From NCBI GenBank assembly GCA_910579505.1, contig CAJTTZ010000003.1, positions 277,166 through 341,165 of the forward strand: a stretch of 64,000 nucleotides of DNA, written 5' to 3'. This document shows, one piece after another, positions 25,377 through 35,145 of this stretch. Each line of letters begins with the position of its first letter. Position 1 is the first letter of the stretch. The notes beneath the pieces are model-generated. The model saw nothing but the letters and a program-made list of their open reading frames with translations, made no database searches and was not told where the DNA came from. A program made the translations under genes and the position numbers. The stretch comes from an uncultured Lachnospiraceae bacterium. GTDB taxonomy: Bacteria > Bacillota > Clostridia > Lachnospirales > Lachnospiraceae.

Positions 25377-27833
25377 ATGATGAATTTAAGTATAGATAAC
25401 GATAAGCGCAGAAAACCAAAAAGAAAATATGGAAATGTAAAAAGACTGCTGGCGGTCGGCATGATGCTTGCCCTGACAGCGGGGATGCTTGCGGGATGCG
25501 GGAAGGGCGGGACGGATGATCTTTCCGATGGACAGGATTCCGCAAAAGAGGAGGACGAGGCAACGGGGATTTCAGGAGGAGGCGAAGCCGGGCAGGACAT
25601 GGAGGCAGCGGAAAGCGGAAAGACCGCCATGGGGCGTTATGTGGAGACGACGGTAGAACTCCCGGAAAGTGCGACCAGATCTTATACCATCACGGCGCTC
25701 ACAGACGGAAGGCTGCTTGTTCTGGATGAGGGGGCAGGACAGCTTATCTCCTCTGACGGCGGCGCAAGCTGGGAGACGGTTCCGATTCCCGGAATTGACA
25801 ATATGAAGGCTTTCACGGAGAATAATTACATATTCAGCATGGCGGCTGCGCCGGACGGGACGGTGGCAGTGCTCTCTTCGGACAATGCAGAATACGATAA
25901 GACGGAAGAATTTAACCCATGGCTCCATATAGCGAAGCCGGACGGCACGGTGAAGAAGATTGACTCGCTGCCTGTACAGGAGAACGAAAGTTTTGCTTAC
26001 GGCATTTTTTATTCCCCGGAGGGAGAGCTGTTTGCCACAACGGTGGGCGGGGGTATGGTCTACCGGGTGGACGTGGAGAGCGGGGCGCTGACGAAAGAGG
26101 TGACGATGGAGTGGCGCCCGGATCTGGTCAAATGCCAGGGGGACAACATGTTTTTCCTCACTTCCAGAGAGGGGATCTCCATCTATGACCGAAAGGAAGA
26201 AAAGTGGGTGGAGGACAGCGTTCTCGCCGACTTCATGGAGGAAAACTATAAGGACGTGTATTATGCCAACGAAAGCTACTCGGTGTATATGATGCCGGGC
26301 GAGGATGGCGCGATTTATCTGGCGGGCAAGGGCGGGATGTACCGGCATGTGATCGGCGGAAGCGTGATGGAGCAGATCATAGACGGCGCGCTCACCAGTT
26401 TCAGCAACCCTTCCATGAACATGATCGGCGTCACCGCATACGGGGAAAATGAGTTTGCGGCGCTGTTTTCCGGCGGGAAGGTCGCTCTATACAAGTATGA
26501 TCCCAATGTGTCCACGGTGCCGGAGAATATGATCTCGGTGTACTCCCTGGAAGAGCATGACGCCGTGCGGCAGGCGATTGCACAGTTTCAGACGGAAAAC
26601 CCGGATACCTTCGTGCGGTATGAAGTGGGCGTGAGCGGGTTGGACGCCAAGGCGGCGGAGGACGCGATCAAGAAGTTAAACACGGAGCTGATGGCTGGCA
26701 AGGGACCAGACGTGATCATTATGGACGGGCTTCCCGTGAAATCCTATGAGGAGAAGGGAATTTTAAAGGATTTAAAGCCCCACATTGACAGTCTGTCCGG
26801 GGACGCGGTTCTCCTTCCCAACATTGTGGAAGCATTCAACCACGAGGGAAGCGTGTACATGATGCCGGTCTATTTCCAGATTCCCATGGTGATCGGCAGA
26901 CAGGACGATCTTTCGGGCATTACGGATCTTGCGTCCCTGAAGGACACCGTGGAGAAAATCAAAGCCGAAAAGCCCGAGGCGGAAATCTGCCGTTTCTTTT
27001 TCGAGGAGGCGACGGTGCGGTGGCTTCTTCCCGTGGCGGCTACGGCCTTTATCGGAGAGTCGGGCGGCATCGACGGTGAGGCGCTTTCGGCATATTTGTC
27101 TGCGATGGATCAGATTTCTAAGACAGCCCTGGAAGGAATCCCGGATTTTGTTGCAGAGTCTTACGGATGGCAGAAGGATTATTATAAGGAAGAGAAATAC
27201 GCGTATGAGCATTTCAATGATGTGGGGCTGGATTATGACGATTTTATGGTGCAGGGTATGGAACTCAACTTTGGTATGCTAAAGGATGTCTACGCTTATC
27301 AGAGCGGATTGTCCTTAAAATACTGCGAGGGATTTGAGGATGTGGACATGAAGTTCTTTGACGGCATGAGCGAGGGTGCCTTTGAACCGTCTGTTCTGGT
27401 GGGACTTTCCGCATCGTCCACCCATCAGGAGGACGCGGAGCGGTTTTTCGATATCATTATGGGCACCCAGGTACAGAGCCTTCTCTACGACGGATTCATG
27501 GTGAACCAGACGGCGCTTCAGGAGCAGCTCAGCAACCAGTGGAAGATTTTTAAAAACGGCGGCACGGATAAAGAGTACGGTGAGCCGAGTAGTTCGGTGG
27601 GCGGCAGTTATGCCGACGGCAGGGAGTTCCATATGGATATCTACATGCCGACGCAGGAGGAGTTCCAGAAGCTTTATGCGCTCTGCAGTCAGGTGAAGAC
27701 GCCTTATGTGGCGGATACCGTGGTGGAGAACGCGGTGATTGAGGTCGGTGCACAGTATCTGCAGGGGCAGATGTCGTTAGATGAGGCGGTGCAGAAGATT
27801 AAGGCGCGGGTGGAATTATATATGGCAGAGTAG
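25377..27833 (+). CDS. Large lipoprotein: propeller-like region fused to solute-binding domain (paralogue 1)
   Basis: 818 residues from ATG 25377; the earlier ATG at 25326 overlaps the promoter. A lipobox ends in LAGC near residue 41. Residues ~60-390 are repeated strands with BNR-like SSDGGASWE and GGKVALYKYD. The C-terminal ~420 residues match family 1 extracellular solute-binding proteins (AIAQFQTENPDTFVRYEVG, KLNTELMAGKGPDVIIMDGL, SYEEKGILKDLKPHI). It likely binds a ligand outside the membrane for the ABC permeases at 33215 and 34266. Ligand unknown. It is clearly related to, but more distant than, the next two proteins are to each other. Confidence 0.85.
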   Translation: MMNLSIDNDKRRKPKRKYGNVKRLLAVGMMLALTAGMLAGCGKGGTDDLSDGQDSAKEEDEATGISGGGEAGQDMEAAESGKTAMGRYVETTVELPESATRSYTITALTDGRLLVLDEGAGQLISSDGGASWETVPIPGIDNMKAFTENNYIFSMAAAPDGTVAVLSSDNAEYDKTEEFNPWLHIAKPDGTVKKIDSLPVQENESFAYGIFYSPEGELFATTVGGGMVYRVDVESGALTKEVTMEWRPDLVKCQGDNMFFLTSREGISIYDRKEEKWVEDSVLADFMEENYKDVYYANESYSVYMMPGEDGAIYLAGKGGMYRHVIGGSVMEQIIDGALTSFSNPSMNMIGVTAYGENEFAALFSGGKVALYKYDPNVSTVPENMISVYSLEEHDAVRQAIAQFQTENPDTFVRYEVGVSGLDAKAAEDAIKKLNTELMAGKGPDVIIMDGLPVKSYEEKGILKDLKPHIDSLSGDAVLLPNIVEAFNHEGSVYMMPVYFQIPMVIGRQDDLSGITDLASLKDTVEKIKAEKPEAEICRFFFEEATVRWLLPVAATAFIGESGGIDGEALSAYLSAMDQISKTALEGIPDFVAESYGWQKDYYKEEKYAYEHFNDVGLDYDDFMVQGMELNFGMLKDVYAYQSGLSLKYCEGFEDVDMKFFDGMSEGAFEPSVLVGLSASSTHQEDAERFFDIIMGTQVQSLLYDGFMVNQTALQEQLSNQWKIFKNGGTDKEYGEPSSSVGGSYADGREFHMDIYMPTQEEFQKLYALCSQVKTPYVADTVVENAVIEVGAQYLQGQMSLDEAVQKIKARVELYMAE

Positions 27834-27843
27834 GATGTTAAGT

Positions 27844-27885
27844 AATTGCACAGTTCGATAGCGTTGTGACGAGTTTCGCAATTGC
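27844..27885. repeat. Intergenic repeat, GAGTTTCGCAAT family, copy 1
   Basis: AATTGCACA near the left end and GAGTTTCGCAATT at the right end form a short inverted repeat around ~20 bases. It shares these elements with 34160-34231 and 35146-35354. Confidence 0.55.
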
Positions 27886-27917
27886 CCCAAATAGTGCTAA
27901 TATGGAGGATAATTCAG

Positions 27918-30323
27918 ATGTGGAAGAGAAACGGGAAGCAACAGAAAGAATGGACGAGGGCGGCGGCTTTGTGGCTGGCGGGGGTGATGGTTTTGTCCCT
28001 CGCCGGGTGTGGCGGCAAAGGCGGGGACGGCACAACAGGCGGCACAGCGACAAAGACGGGTGAACTGTCCGGCGACGCCGTTGCCATGGGGCGGTATGTG
28101 GAGACCATGATGGATGTGGATACCGGGGAACTTATGGATCTGAAAGAGCTTTCAGACGGGCGGCTCGTCCTCCTTGAGAATGGTGCGGAAGGACGCTGGG
28201 TGTCCGAGGATGGCGGCGCGACATGGGAACCGGATCAGCTGCCGGGGTGGTACGATCTTGCGATGGATTATTATGTATATGACATGAAGGCGGCTCCCGA
28301 CGGAAGTGTGGCTATGCTCTGCAGGAGCTTTGGCGGGTTGACCGGGGCGGCGGAAGAGGACGGCGGGGAATCCGGGGACGGAGGAGAGGCGGAAACGGAT
28401 GAGGGAAGCAGAAATAAGATTTGCCTGATTCCCGCACAGGGCGAGACAAAGTGGTTTGATGTGCCTGCTGATGAGTTTGACATTGCCGCCAGTCTCTGTT
28501 TTTCGGAGGATGGCAGCAGGCTTTTCGTGGCGTCGATGGAGCCGAATATTTATGAGATCGACCGGGAAACGGGGACGGCAAAGCTGTTTCTGGCGGCGGA
28601 TATCATACCGGACATGTTCTGTGTCTGGGATAACTATATGGCGGTCAAGAGCGAGAGTGACGGCGTTGTCCTGTATGCACTTGACACGACAGAGCGTATT
28701 GAGGATGATGTGATCACGGATTTTGTGAATAAAAACTGTGCAGTCAACAAGCAGATCGCAGAATCTACCTACAGTATTTTTCCGGCTGAGGAGGAGGGTG
28801 TTTATCTGGTCTGCAGCAAGGGAGTGTACCGCCATGTGATCGGCGGTACGGTCATGGAGCAGGTGATTAACGGCGGTCTGTCCAGCCTGAGTGACCCCAT
28901 GAAGCATGTGGTGAAGATGATCTGCACGGCGGAGGAAGGGTTTATGGCGGCATTTTCTGAGGGAAAGGTGTCGTCCTTTGCCTACGATCCCGAAATCAGT
29001 ACCGTGCCGTCGCAGACACTCACGGCATACAGCCTGACGGAGAACGATATTTTGCGACAGGCGATCATCCGCTATCAGGGGGCAAACCCCGACGTCTATG
29101 TGGAATACAAGGTAGGCATGGACGAGGAGGGCAGCGTCACCAGAGAAGATGCGGTGAAAAAACTGAACACGGAAATTATGGCTGGTAAGGGTCCCGATTT
29201 TCTCATTTTGGATGGGCTTCCCGTAAATTCCTATGTGGAAAAAGGGGTGCTGGCGGACTTGACGCCTTATCTGGCGGAGCTGGAGAAAGAGGAAAAGCTT
29301 CTTCCGAATATCAAGGAAAGTTTTACTGCGGACGGAAAAATCTGTATGCTTCCCGCAGCGTTGACCGTGTCCATGTATATGACTGAAAAAGAAAATATGA
29401 CGGAAGTGTCGGATCTTTCCGCTCTGGCGGATATGATAGAGAAACTCAGAAGTGAGCATCCGGGTGAGGGGATTTGGGAGACTTACAGCGAGGACATGGT
29501 ATTGAATGCGCTGATGCCGGCGTCCGCGCCGCTCTGGTTTGCGGAGGCGGGGCAGCTCAATGCGGCGGAGCTGTCCGACTATCTGGAGCAGACGAAGCGT
29601 ATTTATGATGCCTGCATGGAGGGACTGTCCGAGGAACTGCTGCAAGTCTATCTGGGGAGGGCCGAGAACACAGTTGGCAGCAGTGATGAGTTCAGTGCCT
29701 ACAATGATCTGCAGGGCGGCGGCGTGCAGATCGTTGCCGGCAATGAGAAGGTGGCCCTGGGAGAATTGAAAAACGCATACAATTACGCCTTCATGCAGTC
29801 TGTGAAGCGGTCGGAAAACGGGGAGAATGGCACAAACTGTCAGATGGCGCTGACGCCGGGGAACGTGAAGGATTCCTTCCGCCCTTATGCGCTGATGGGC
29901 GTGAGCGCAGCTTCCGCGCAGACGGAGCTTGCCGGCGGGCTTTTGCGGGAGGCCCTTTCTAAGGATATGCAGCGTATGATTTATCCGATCGGTTTTCCCG
30001 TCAATGAGGCGGGTTTACAGACATATCTCGAAACGCTGGGCGGCCAGCTCCCCGAATGGGGCAAGCCGGGAGAGCCTTTCAGCGGATACGCTTTTGGGGA
30101 CGAGAATGGTCTGTTAGTTCAAATGAGCGTCTATGTGCCCACGGAGCAGGAGACGAAGGAGCTGTACGACCTGCTTTCCTCTGTCCGCACCCCCTATCTG
30201 TCTGACGCGGTTGTGGAAGACGCGGTGCGGGAAGCCGGGAAACGGTATCTGGAGGGGCGGTGCAGCCTGGAGGAGGCTGTGGAGTTTGTGCAGAAGAAAC
30301 TGGCGATTTATATGTCCGAATAA
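27918..30323 (+). CDS. Large propeller / solute-binding lipoprotein (paralogue 2)
   Basis: 801 residues from ATG 27918, with GGAGG at 27904-27908; an in-frame ATG at 27882 is less likely. Lipobox VMVLSLAGC, a Gly/Thr linker, then a propeller-like half with VSEDGGATWEPDQLPGWYDL and VYRHVIGGTVMEQVINGGL. The solute-binding half has NDILRQAIIRYQGANPDVYV and MAGKGPDFLILDGLPVNSY. It has the same length as the next gene product and is nearly identical in long blocks, so the pair is a recent tandem duplication. Main differences lie in the acidic insertion around residue 150. Confidence 0.85.
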   Translation: MWKRNGKQQKEWTRAAALWLAGVMVLSLAGCGGKGGDGTTGGTATKTGELSGDAVAMGRYVETMMDVDTGELMDLKELSDGRLVLLENGAEGRWVSEDGGATWEPDQLPGWYDLAMDYYVYDMKAAPDGSVAMLCRSFGGLTGAAEEDGGESGDGGEAETDEGSRNKICLIPAQGETKWFDVPADEFDIAASLCFSEDGSRLFVASMEPNIYEIDRETGTAKLFLAADIIPDMFCVWDNYMAVKSESDGVVLYALDTTERIEDDVITDFVNKNCAVNKQIAESTYSIFPAEEEGVYLVCSKGVYRHVIGGTVMEQVINGGLSSLSDPMKHVVKMICTAEEGFMAAFSEGKVSSFAYDPEISTVPSQTLTAYSLTENDILRQAIIRYQGANPDVYVEYKVGMDEEGSVTREDAVKKLNTEIMAGKGPDFLILDGLPVNSYVEKGVLADLTPYLAELEKEEKLLPNIKESFTADGKICMLPAALTVSMYMTEKENMTEVSDLSALADMIEKLRSEHPGEGIWETYSEDMVLNALMPASAPLWFAEAGQLNAAELSDYLEQTKRIYDACMEGLSEELLQVYLGRAENTVGSSDEFSAYNDLQGGGVQIVAGNEKVALGELKNAYNYAFMQSVKRSENGENGTNCQMALTPGNVKDSFRPYALMGVSAASAQTELAGGLLREALSKDMQRMIYPIGFPVNEAGLQTYLETLGGQLPEWGKPGEPFSGYAFGDENGLLVQMSVYVPTEQETKELYDLLSSVRTPYLSDAVVEDAVREAGKRYLEGRCSLEEAVEFVQKKLAIYMSE

Positions 30324-30324
30324 C

Positions 30325-30440
30325 AGCGTGAGAAGAACTTCTAATCGCTCACAGCAAGGGCTGTTTCGCGAAGAAGTTCTAGGAGTTGCGGCGCAACTCC
30401 TTCTCGCGCGGGAGAATGCCAAGAAGCGGCATTCTCCGTA
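30325..30440. repeat. Palindromic intergenic repeat, compound copy
   Basis: Contains GTGAGAAGAACTTCT, its counterpart GAAGAAGTTCT, and the hairpins AGGAGTTGC-GCAACTCCT (30381-30401) and GGAGAATGCC/GGCATTCTCC (30411-30420 with 30428-30437). Confidence 0.75.
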
Positions 30441-30544
30441 TAGAAATGCGGGAAGGGGTTCTGTGTTTCGCAGGGGGGATGTCAAAAGAGGGGCATTCTT
30501 GATATAAATTTGGTATGATATGGAGTGTGTGGAGGGTAATCTGG

Positions 30545-32950
30545 ATGTGGGTGAACGGGATGAAACGGCAAAATGGCGGGAGACGTGCGGCGGCTTTGTG
30601 GCTGGCAGGGGTGATGGCTGTGTCACTCGCAGGGTGCGGCGGCAGCGGCGGAACTGGTGGCACAGCGACAAAGACGGGCGAGCTGTCCGGCGACGCTGTG
30701 GCGATGGGGCGGTATGTGGAGACCATGATGGATGTGGATACCGGGGAGATCAAGGATCTGAAAGAGCTTTCCGACGGCAGACTTGTGCTTTTGGAAGACG
30801 GCGCCGAGGGACGATGGGTTTCCGAGGATGGCGGCGCTACATGGAAGCCGGATCAGCTGCCGGGCTGGTATGATCTTTTGATGGAATATTATGTGTATGA
30901 CATGAAAGCGGCTCCCGACGGCGGCGTGGCGGTTCTGTGCAAAAGCTATGCCGGGATGAGCTGGGCGTCGGGTGAGAGCGAAGCTGAAACTGGCGATGGT
31001 GCGGAAAAGAACAAGGAGGCTGAGGACGGCGAGAGCGAAAATAAGATATGTTTCATTTCCGCACAGGGGGAAACACAGTGGTTTGATGTGCCCGCCAGCG
31101 AGTATGAAGTGCCGGCATGCCTGTGTTTATCGGAGGACAGCAGCAGGCTCTTCGTGGCAAACTATGATCAGAAGATTTATGAGATCGACCGGGAGAGCGG
31201 CAATGCAAAGCTGTTTGTGGCTGCAGATATCACGCCGAACATGTTCTGTGTCTGGGAAAACTATATGGCGGTGAAAAACGAACGAAGCGGCGTTGTCCTG
31301 TATGCGCTGGACACGGCGGAGCGGATTGATGATGATGTCATCACGGATTTTGTAAATAAGAATTGTGCGGTCAATAAGCAGGTCGTAAAATCGACTTACA
31401 GTATTTTCCCGGCGGAGGAGGCGGGTATTTATCTGGTCTGCAGCAAGGGAGTGTACCGCCATGTGATCGGCGGTACCGTGATGGAGCAGGTGATCAATGG
31501 CGGACTGTCCAGCTTAAGCGACCCCATGAAGCATGTGGTGAAGATGATCCGGGCGGGGGAGGAAGGATTTATGGCGGCTTTTTCCGAGGGGAAGGTATCG
31601 GCTTTTGCCTACGATCCGACTGTCAGCACCGTGCCGGCGCAGACACTCACGGCATACAGTCTGACAGAAAACGATATTTTGCGGCAGGCGATCATCCGCT
31701 ATCAGGGGGCACACCCCGACGTCTATGTGGAATACAAAGTGGGCATGGACGAGGAGGGCAGCGCCACGAGAGAAGATGCGGTGAAGAAACTGAACACAGA
31801 AATTATGGCGGGTAAGGGTCCTGATTTCCTGATTCTGGATGGGCTTCCGGTGAACTCCTATATGGAAAAGGGCGTGCTGGCGGACCTGACGCCGTATCTT
31901 GCGGAACTGGAGAAGGAGGAAAAGATTCTTCCGAACATCAAGGAAAGCTTTACGGCGGACGGAAAAATCTGTATGATTCCGGCGGCGTTTACCGTGTCTA
32001 TGTATATGACGGACAAAGAAAATATGACAGATATGTCAGACTTGTCCTCTCTGGCGGATCTGATGGAGAAACTCAGAAGTGAAAATCCCGGCAAAGGAAT
32101 CATGGAGACTTACAGTATGGACATGATACTGAACGCGCTGATGCCGGTGTCCGCGCCGCTCTGGTTTACGGAGGCGGGACAGCTCAATACAGCGGAATTG
32201 TCCGGCTATCTGGAGCAGACGAAGAGGATTTATGACGCCTGCATGGAAGATCTGGACGAGGAAGTTTTGCAGCGGTATCTGGACATGGCGGAGAACGGGG
32301 TAAACAGCAGTGACGAGGTCAGCGCTTACAATGACTTGCAGGGAGGCGGTATGCAGATCATTGCCGGCAATGAAAAGGTGGCGCTTGGAGAGTTGAAAAA
32401 TGCCTATAATTATGCTTTCATGAAATCAGTCAATAAGCCGGGGAACGGGGAGGATGGCAGGAACTGTCAGATGGCATTGACGCCGGGGAATGTGAAGGAT
32501 TCTTTTCGCCCTTACGCACTGATGGGAGTGAACGCAGCGTCAGGGCACGCGGAACTTGCAGGCGCGCTTTTGCGGGAGACCCTTTCTGAAGACATGCAGA
32601 GCCTGATTTACCCGGTCGGATTTCCCGTCAATGAGACGGGGCTGCAGACATATCTTGAGACGCTGGGCGGACGGGTTCCAGACTGGGCGGGACCAGGAAC
32701 ATCCTATGGCGGGAGCAGTCTCACAGGTGATGATGGTATGGTGATTTACATGAGCATGTATGTGCCCACCGAGCAGGAGACGAAGGAGCTGTTCGATCTG
32801 CTCTCCTCGGTACGCACGCCCTATTTGGTTGACGCGGTTGTGGAAGACGCGGTGCGGGAAGCCGGGAAGTATTATATGGAAGAGCGGTGCAGTCTGGAGG
32901 AGGCTGTGGAACTTGTGAAAGAGAAGCTGGCGATTTATATGTCCGAATAA
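30545..32950 (+). CDS. Large propeller / solute-binding lipoprotein (paralogue 3)
   Basis: 801 residues from ATG 30545, with GGAGGG at 30531-30536. Lipobox VMAVSLAGC. It copies paralogue 2 almost throughout: VSEDGGATWKPDQLPGWYDL, VYRHVIGGTVMEQVINGGL, NDILRQAIIRYQGAHPDVYV, MAGKGPDFLILDGLPVNSY. The acidic segment near residue 150 differs most (SWASGESEAETGDGAEKNKE). A possible own promoter (TATGAT at 30514) and a block of palindromic repeats precede it. Differing ligand surfaces on one scaffold, served by one permease pair, is a plausible reason for three copies. Confidence 0.85.
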   Translation: MWVNGMKRQNGGRRAAALWLAGVMAVSLAGCGGSGGTGGTATKTGELSGDAVAMGRYVETMMDVDTGEIKDLKELSDGRLVLLEDGAEGRWVSEDGGATWKPDQLPGWYDLLMEYYVYDMKAAPDGGVAVLCKSYAGMSWASGESEAETGDGAEKNKEAEDGESENKICFISAQGETQWFDVPASEYEVPACLCLSEDSSRLFVANYDQKIYEIDRESGNAKLFVAADITPNMFCVWENYMAVKNERSGVVLYALDTAERIDDDVITDFVNKNCAVNKQVVKSTYSIFPAEEAGIYLVCSKGVYRHVIGGTVMEQVINGGLSSLSDPMKHVVKMIRAGEEGFMAAFSEGKVSAFAYDPTVSTVPAQTLTAYSLTENDILRQAIIRYQGAHPDVYVEYKVGMDEEGSATREDAVKKLNTEIMAGKGPDFLILDGLPVNSYMEKGVLADLTPYLAELEKEEKILPNIKESFTADGKICMIPAAFTVSMYMTDKENMTDMSDLSSLADLMEKLRSENPGKGIMETYSMDMILNALMPVSAPLWFTEAGQLNTAELSGYLEQTKRIYDACMEDLDEEVLQRYLDMAENGVNSSDEVSAYNDLQGGGMQIIAGNEKVALGELKNAYNYAFMKSVNKPGNGEDGRNCQMALTPGNVKDSFRPYALMGVNAASGHAELAGALLRETLSEDMQSLIYPVGFPVNETGLQTYLETLGGRVPDWAGPGTSYGGSSLTGDDGMVIYMSMYVPTEQETKELFDLLSSVRTPYLVDAVVEDAVREAGKYYMEERCSLEEAVELVKEKLAIYMSE

Positions 32951-32954
32951 CAAT

Positions 32955-33112
32955 GTGAGAAGAAGTTCTAAAGACGTTTCGCCATTGGACGAAACGCCAA
33001 GAACTTCTATGTCTCACATGGGAGAATGCCAAAGGGCGGCATTCTCCGCAAGAAATGTGGGAAGAAATTCCATGTCGCACACAGGAGAATACCCAAAAGC
33101 GGTATTCTCCGC
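32955..33112. repeat. Palindromic intergenic repeat, three hairpins
   Basis: An outer nested stem spans GTGAG (32955) to CTCAC (33017), enclosing AGAAGTTCT/AGAACTTCT and CGTTTCG/CGAAACG. It is followed by GGAGAATGCC/GGCATTCTCC (33021-33047) and GGAGAATACC/GGTATTCTCC (33084-33110). The last stem has a paired G-C to A-T change relative to the others. Confidence 0.8.
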
Positions 33113-33214
33113 ATAGAGTGTATGGGCTGTGATATGATATAATTGTGTAGATAACAATAGAAAATAGTGAAAAAAGGAAGAATACCATACTATAATGGGA
33201 GAGTTTGTAGAGGA

Positions 33215-34153
33215 ATGGCGGAAACACGAGGAATGCAAAGCGGTTTACATAAATTGGAAATCCGAAATAGGCAGGCGTGGGGAAACGGGAAAAAGTATAG
33301 GCGCAGGAGGCGCGCTTTCCTTTTATTCCTTTTGCCGAGTCTGGCGGGGGTGACGCTTTTTGTGCTCCTGCCCTTTCTTGACGTGGTGAAGCGGTCTTTC
33401 CAGACGGCGGTCACGGGCGAGTTTACAGGCGTGAAAAATTACGGCGTTATTTTCCAGAACCAGGCGTTTGTGCTGGCGGTAAAAAATACCGCGCGTTTTA
33501 CGGTGGTATGCATTCCGCTTCTGGTGCTTGCTGGGCTTCTGGTGGCGCTTACTTTGAGCAATTTTAAAAATGCGTCCTTAATTAAGTCGGTGTATCTGTT
33601 TCCGCTTGCCATGCCGACGGCCACCATCGTTCTCGTATGGAAAATGGTCTTTTACAGGCAGGGGTTCTTAAATCTTTTCCTCACAAAGATCGGGGAAATA
33701 ACAGGACTTTGGGGGAGTGTGACTACGGATTATCTGGGGACGGGCGCGTCCTTCTGGGTGCTGGTGGCGAGTTACCTGTGGAAGAATACCGGGTATACGG
33801 TGGTGCTCTGGCTTGCGGGTATTCTGGCGATTCCAAGCGAGTTTATCGAGGCGGCAAGAGTGGATGGGGCGGGGCGCTGGAAGTGTATCCGCTATATCAT
33901 CCTGCCGAATCTGAAGGGGAGTTTTTACACTATTGTAATTTTATCTTTTCTAAATTCCTTTAAGATTTACCGGGAGGCTTATCTGGTGGCGGGGTCTTAT
34001 CCGCAGGAGGATATTTATCTGCTCCAGCATCTGTTCAACAACTGGTTCGTCAATCTGGAGTTTGACAAGATGGCTGCTGCCGCAGTGTGCGTGGGGGTGG
34101 TGCTGTTTGTGGCGATCATGGCGCTGCAGCGGATCTGGGACAAGGCGGAGTGA
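33215..34153 (+). CDS. Sugar-type ABC transporter permease (MalF/UgpA-like)
   Basis: About 312 residues from ATG 33215; GGGAGAG at 33197-33203 precedes it, and ATG 33236 is an alternative. A basic N-terminus is followed by six expected membrane segments, the first being FLLFLLPSLAGVTLFVLLPF. The EAA loop that contacts the ATPase reads EFIEAARVDGAGRWKCIRYI, then LPNLKG. It pairs with the permease at 34266 and would be served by the lipoproteins upstream. No ATPase gene is nearby; a shared MsmX-like ATPase elsewhere is the usual solution in Firmicutes. Confidence 0.88.
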   Translation: MAETRGMQSGLHKLEIRNRQAWGNGKKYRRRRRAFLLFLLPSLAGVTLFVLLPFLDVVKRSFQTAVTGEFTGVKNYGVIFQNQAFVLAVKNTARFTVVCIPLLVLAGLLVALTLSNFKNASLIKSVYLFPLAMPTATIVLVWKMVFYRQGFLNLFLTKIGEITGLWGSVTTDYLGTGASFWVLVASYLWKNTGYTVVLWLAGILAIPSEFIEAARVDGAGRWKCIRYIILPNLKGSFYTIVILSFLNSFKIYREAYLVAGSYPQEDIYLLQHLFNNWFVNLEFDKMAAAAVCVGVVLFVAIMALQRIWDKAE

Positions 34154-34159
34154 ATGAGG

Positions 34160-34231
34160 TGCGAAACTTGCTTTTAGTTAATGAGATTGCACAAATAACA
34201 TAACCAGCATAGTACTGAGAGGAGTTTCGCA
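34160..34231. repeat. Intergenic repeat, GAGTTTCGCAAT family, copy 2
   Basis: TGCGAAACT (34160-34168) and AGTTTCGCA (34223-34231) are perfect inverted 9-mers enclosing GATTGCACAAATA, a block also seen in the other copies. Confidence 0.6.
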
Positions 34232-34265
34232 ATCAACATATTAGAAAAAGAAGGAAGGCTGTGGG

Positions 34266-35138
34266 ATGCCGAAGTTTAGAAAAGAAATATATGGTATGAT
34301 AAAAAAGTATATGGCGGTGGGAGCGCTGCTTGTGCCGGCGGTTCTGATCTGTCTTCCTGTGTTTCTGATACTGACGGGATCGGTGATGGACAGTCTGGAA
34401 ATGAAACAGTATCTGCTTCCTGTGTTTGGGGATGGGGAGGGATATATCCGATGGAAACTGATGCCGGATTATCCTACCTTTGAACATTACGGCAGGCTCC
34501 TGTTTATGACGCCCTCGTTTTTCGTCCTGTTCTGGAACTCGGTGAAACTGGTGCTCTGTATTCTGGCGGGGCAGCTTTTGGTGGGGGTTCCTGCGGCGTG
34601 GGCGTTCGCCGCCTATTCAGTGCGTGGGAGCAGGGCCTTGTTTGCCCTTTATGTGGTGCTGATGCTTCTGCCCTTTCAGGTGACAATGCTTTCCAGTTAT
34701 CTGGTGCTTGACCGTTTACTGCTCATGAATACCCATGCCGCTATCATTCTGCCGGCGGTGTTTTCTACCCTGCCGATCTTTTTGTCATACGGAGGTTTCC
34801 GGGCAATTCCGCCGCAGCTGTTTGAGGCGGCACGGATTGACGGGGCGAGTGAAGTGAGAATATTTTTGACAATGGGTCTTCCTTTGGGGAAAAGTGGATT
34901 ATTGTCTGCCATGGTGTTAGGGTTTTTGGAGTATTGGAATCTGATGGAACAGCCGTTGGCGTTTCTGGAAGAGAAAGCGCTGTGGCCCTTGTCATTGTAT
35001 CTGCCGGAAATTTCATGGCTGCAGGCAGGCTTTGCGCTCTGCGCCTCGTTTGTCACCCTGATTCCGGCGGCTTTTGTATTTGTGCTGGGGCAGGATTATC
35101 TGGAGCAGGGGATCGTGTATTCGGGCTTAAAGGAATAA
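34266..35138 (+). CDS. Carbohydrate-type ABC transporter permease (MalG/UgpE-like)
   Basis: 290 residues. Membrane segments include VGALLVPAVLICLPVFLIL near the N-terminus and LFALYVVLMLLPFQVTMLSS in the middle. The EAA motif is LFEAARIDGASEVRIFLTMG followed by LPLGKSG. GGAAGG lies about ten bases before the ATG. It forms the second half of the permease pair with the gene at 33215, separated by a repeat-containing gap of 112 bases. Confidence 0.88.
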   Translation: MPKFRKEIYGMIKKYMAVGALLVPAVLICLPVFLILTGSVMDSLEMKQYLLPVFGDGEGYIRWKLMPDYPTFEHYGRLLFMTPSFFVLFWNSVKLVLCILAGQLLVGVPAAWAFAAYSVRGSRALFALYVVLMLLPFQVTMLSSYLVLDRLLLMNTHAAIILPAVFSTLPIFLSYGGFRAIPPQLFEAARIDGASEVRIFLTMGLPLGKSGLLSAMVLGFLEYWNLMEQPLAFLEEKALWPLSLYLPEISWLQAGFALCASFVTLIPAAFVFVLGQDYLEQGIVYSGLKE

Positions 35139-35145
35139 AGTGCAT

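Noticed and set aside
28152..29645. 497-residue minus-strand frame
   Set aside because: Opposite paralogue 2 of the lipoproteins; similar shadows occur opposite paralogue 3, as expected from duplicated coding sequence.
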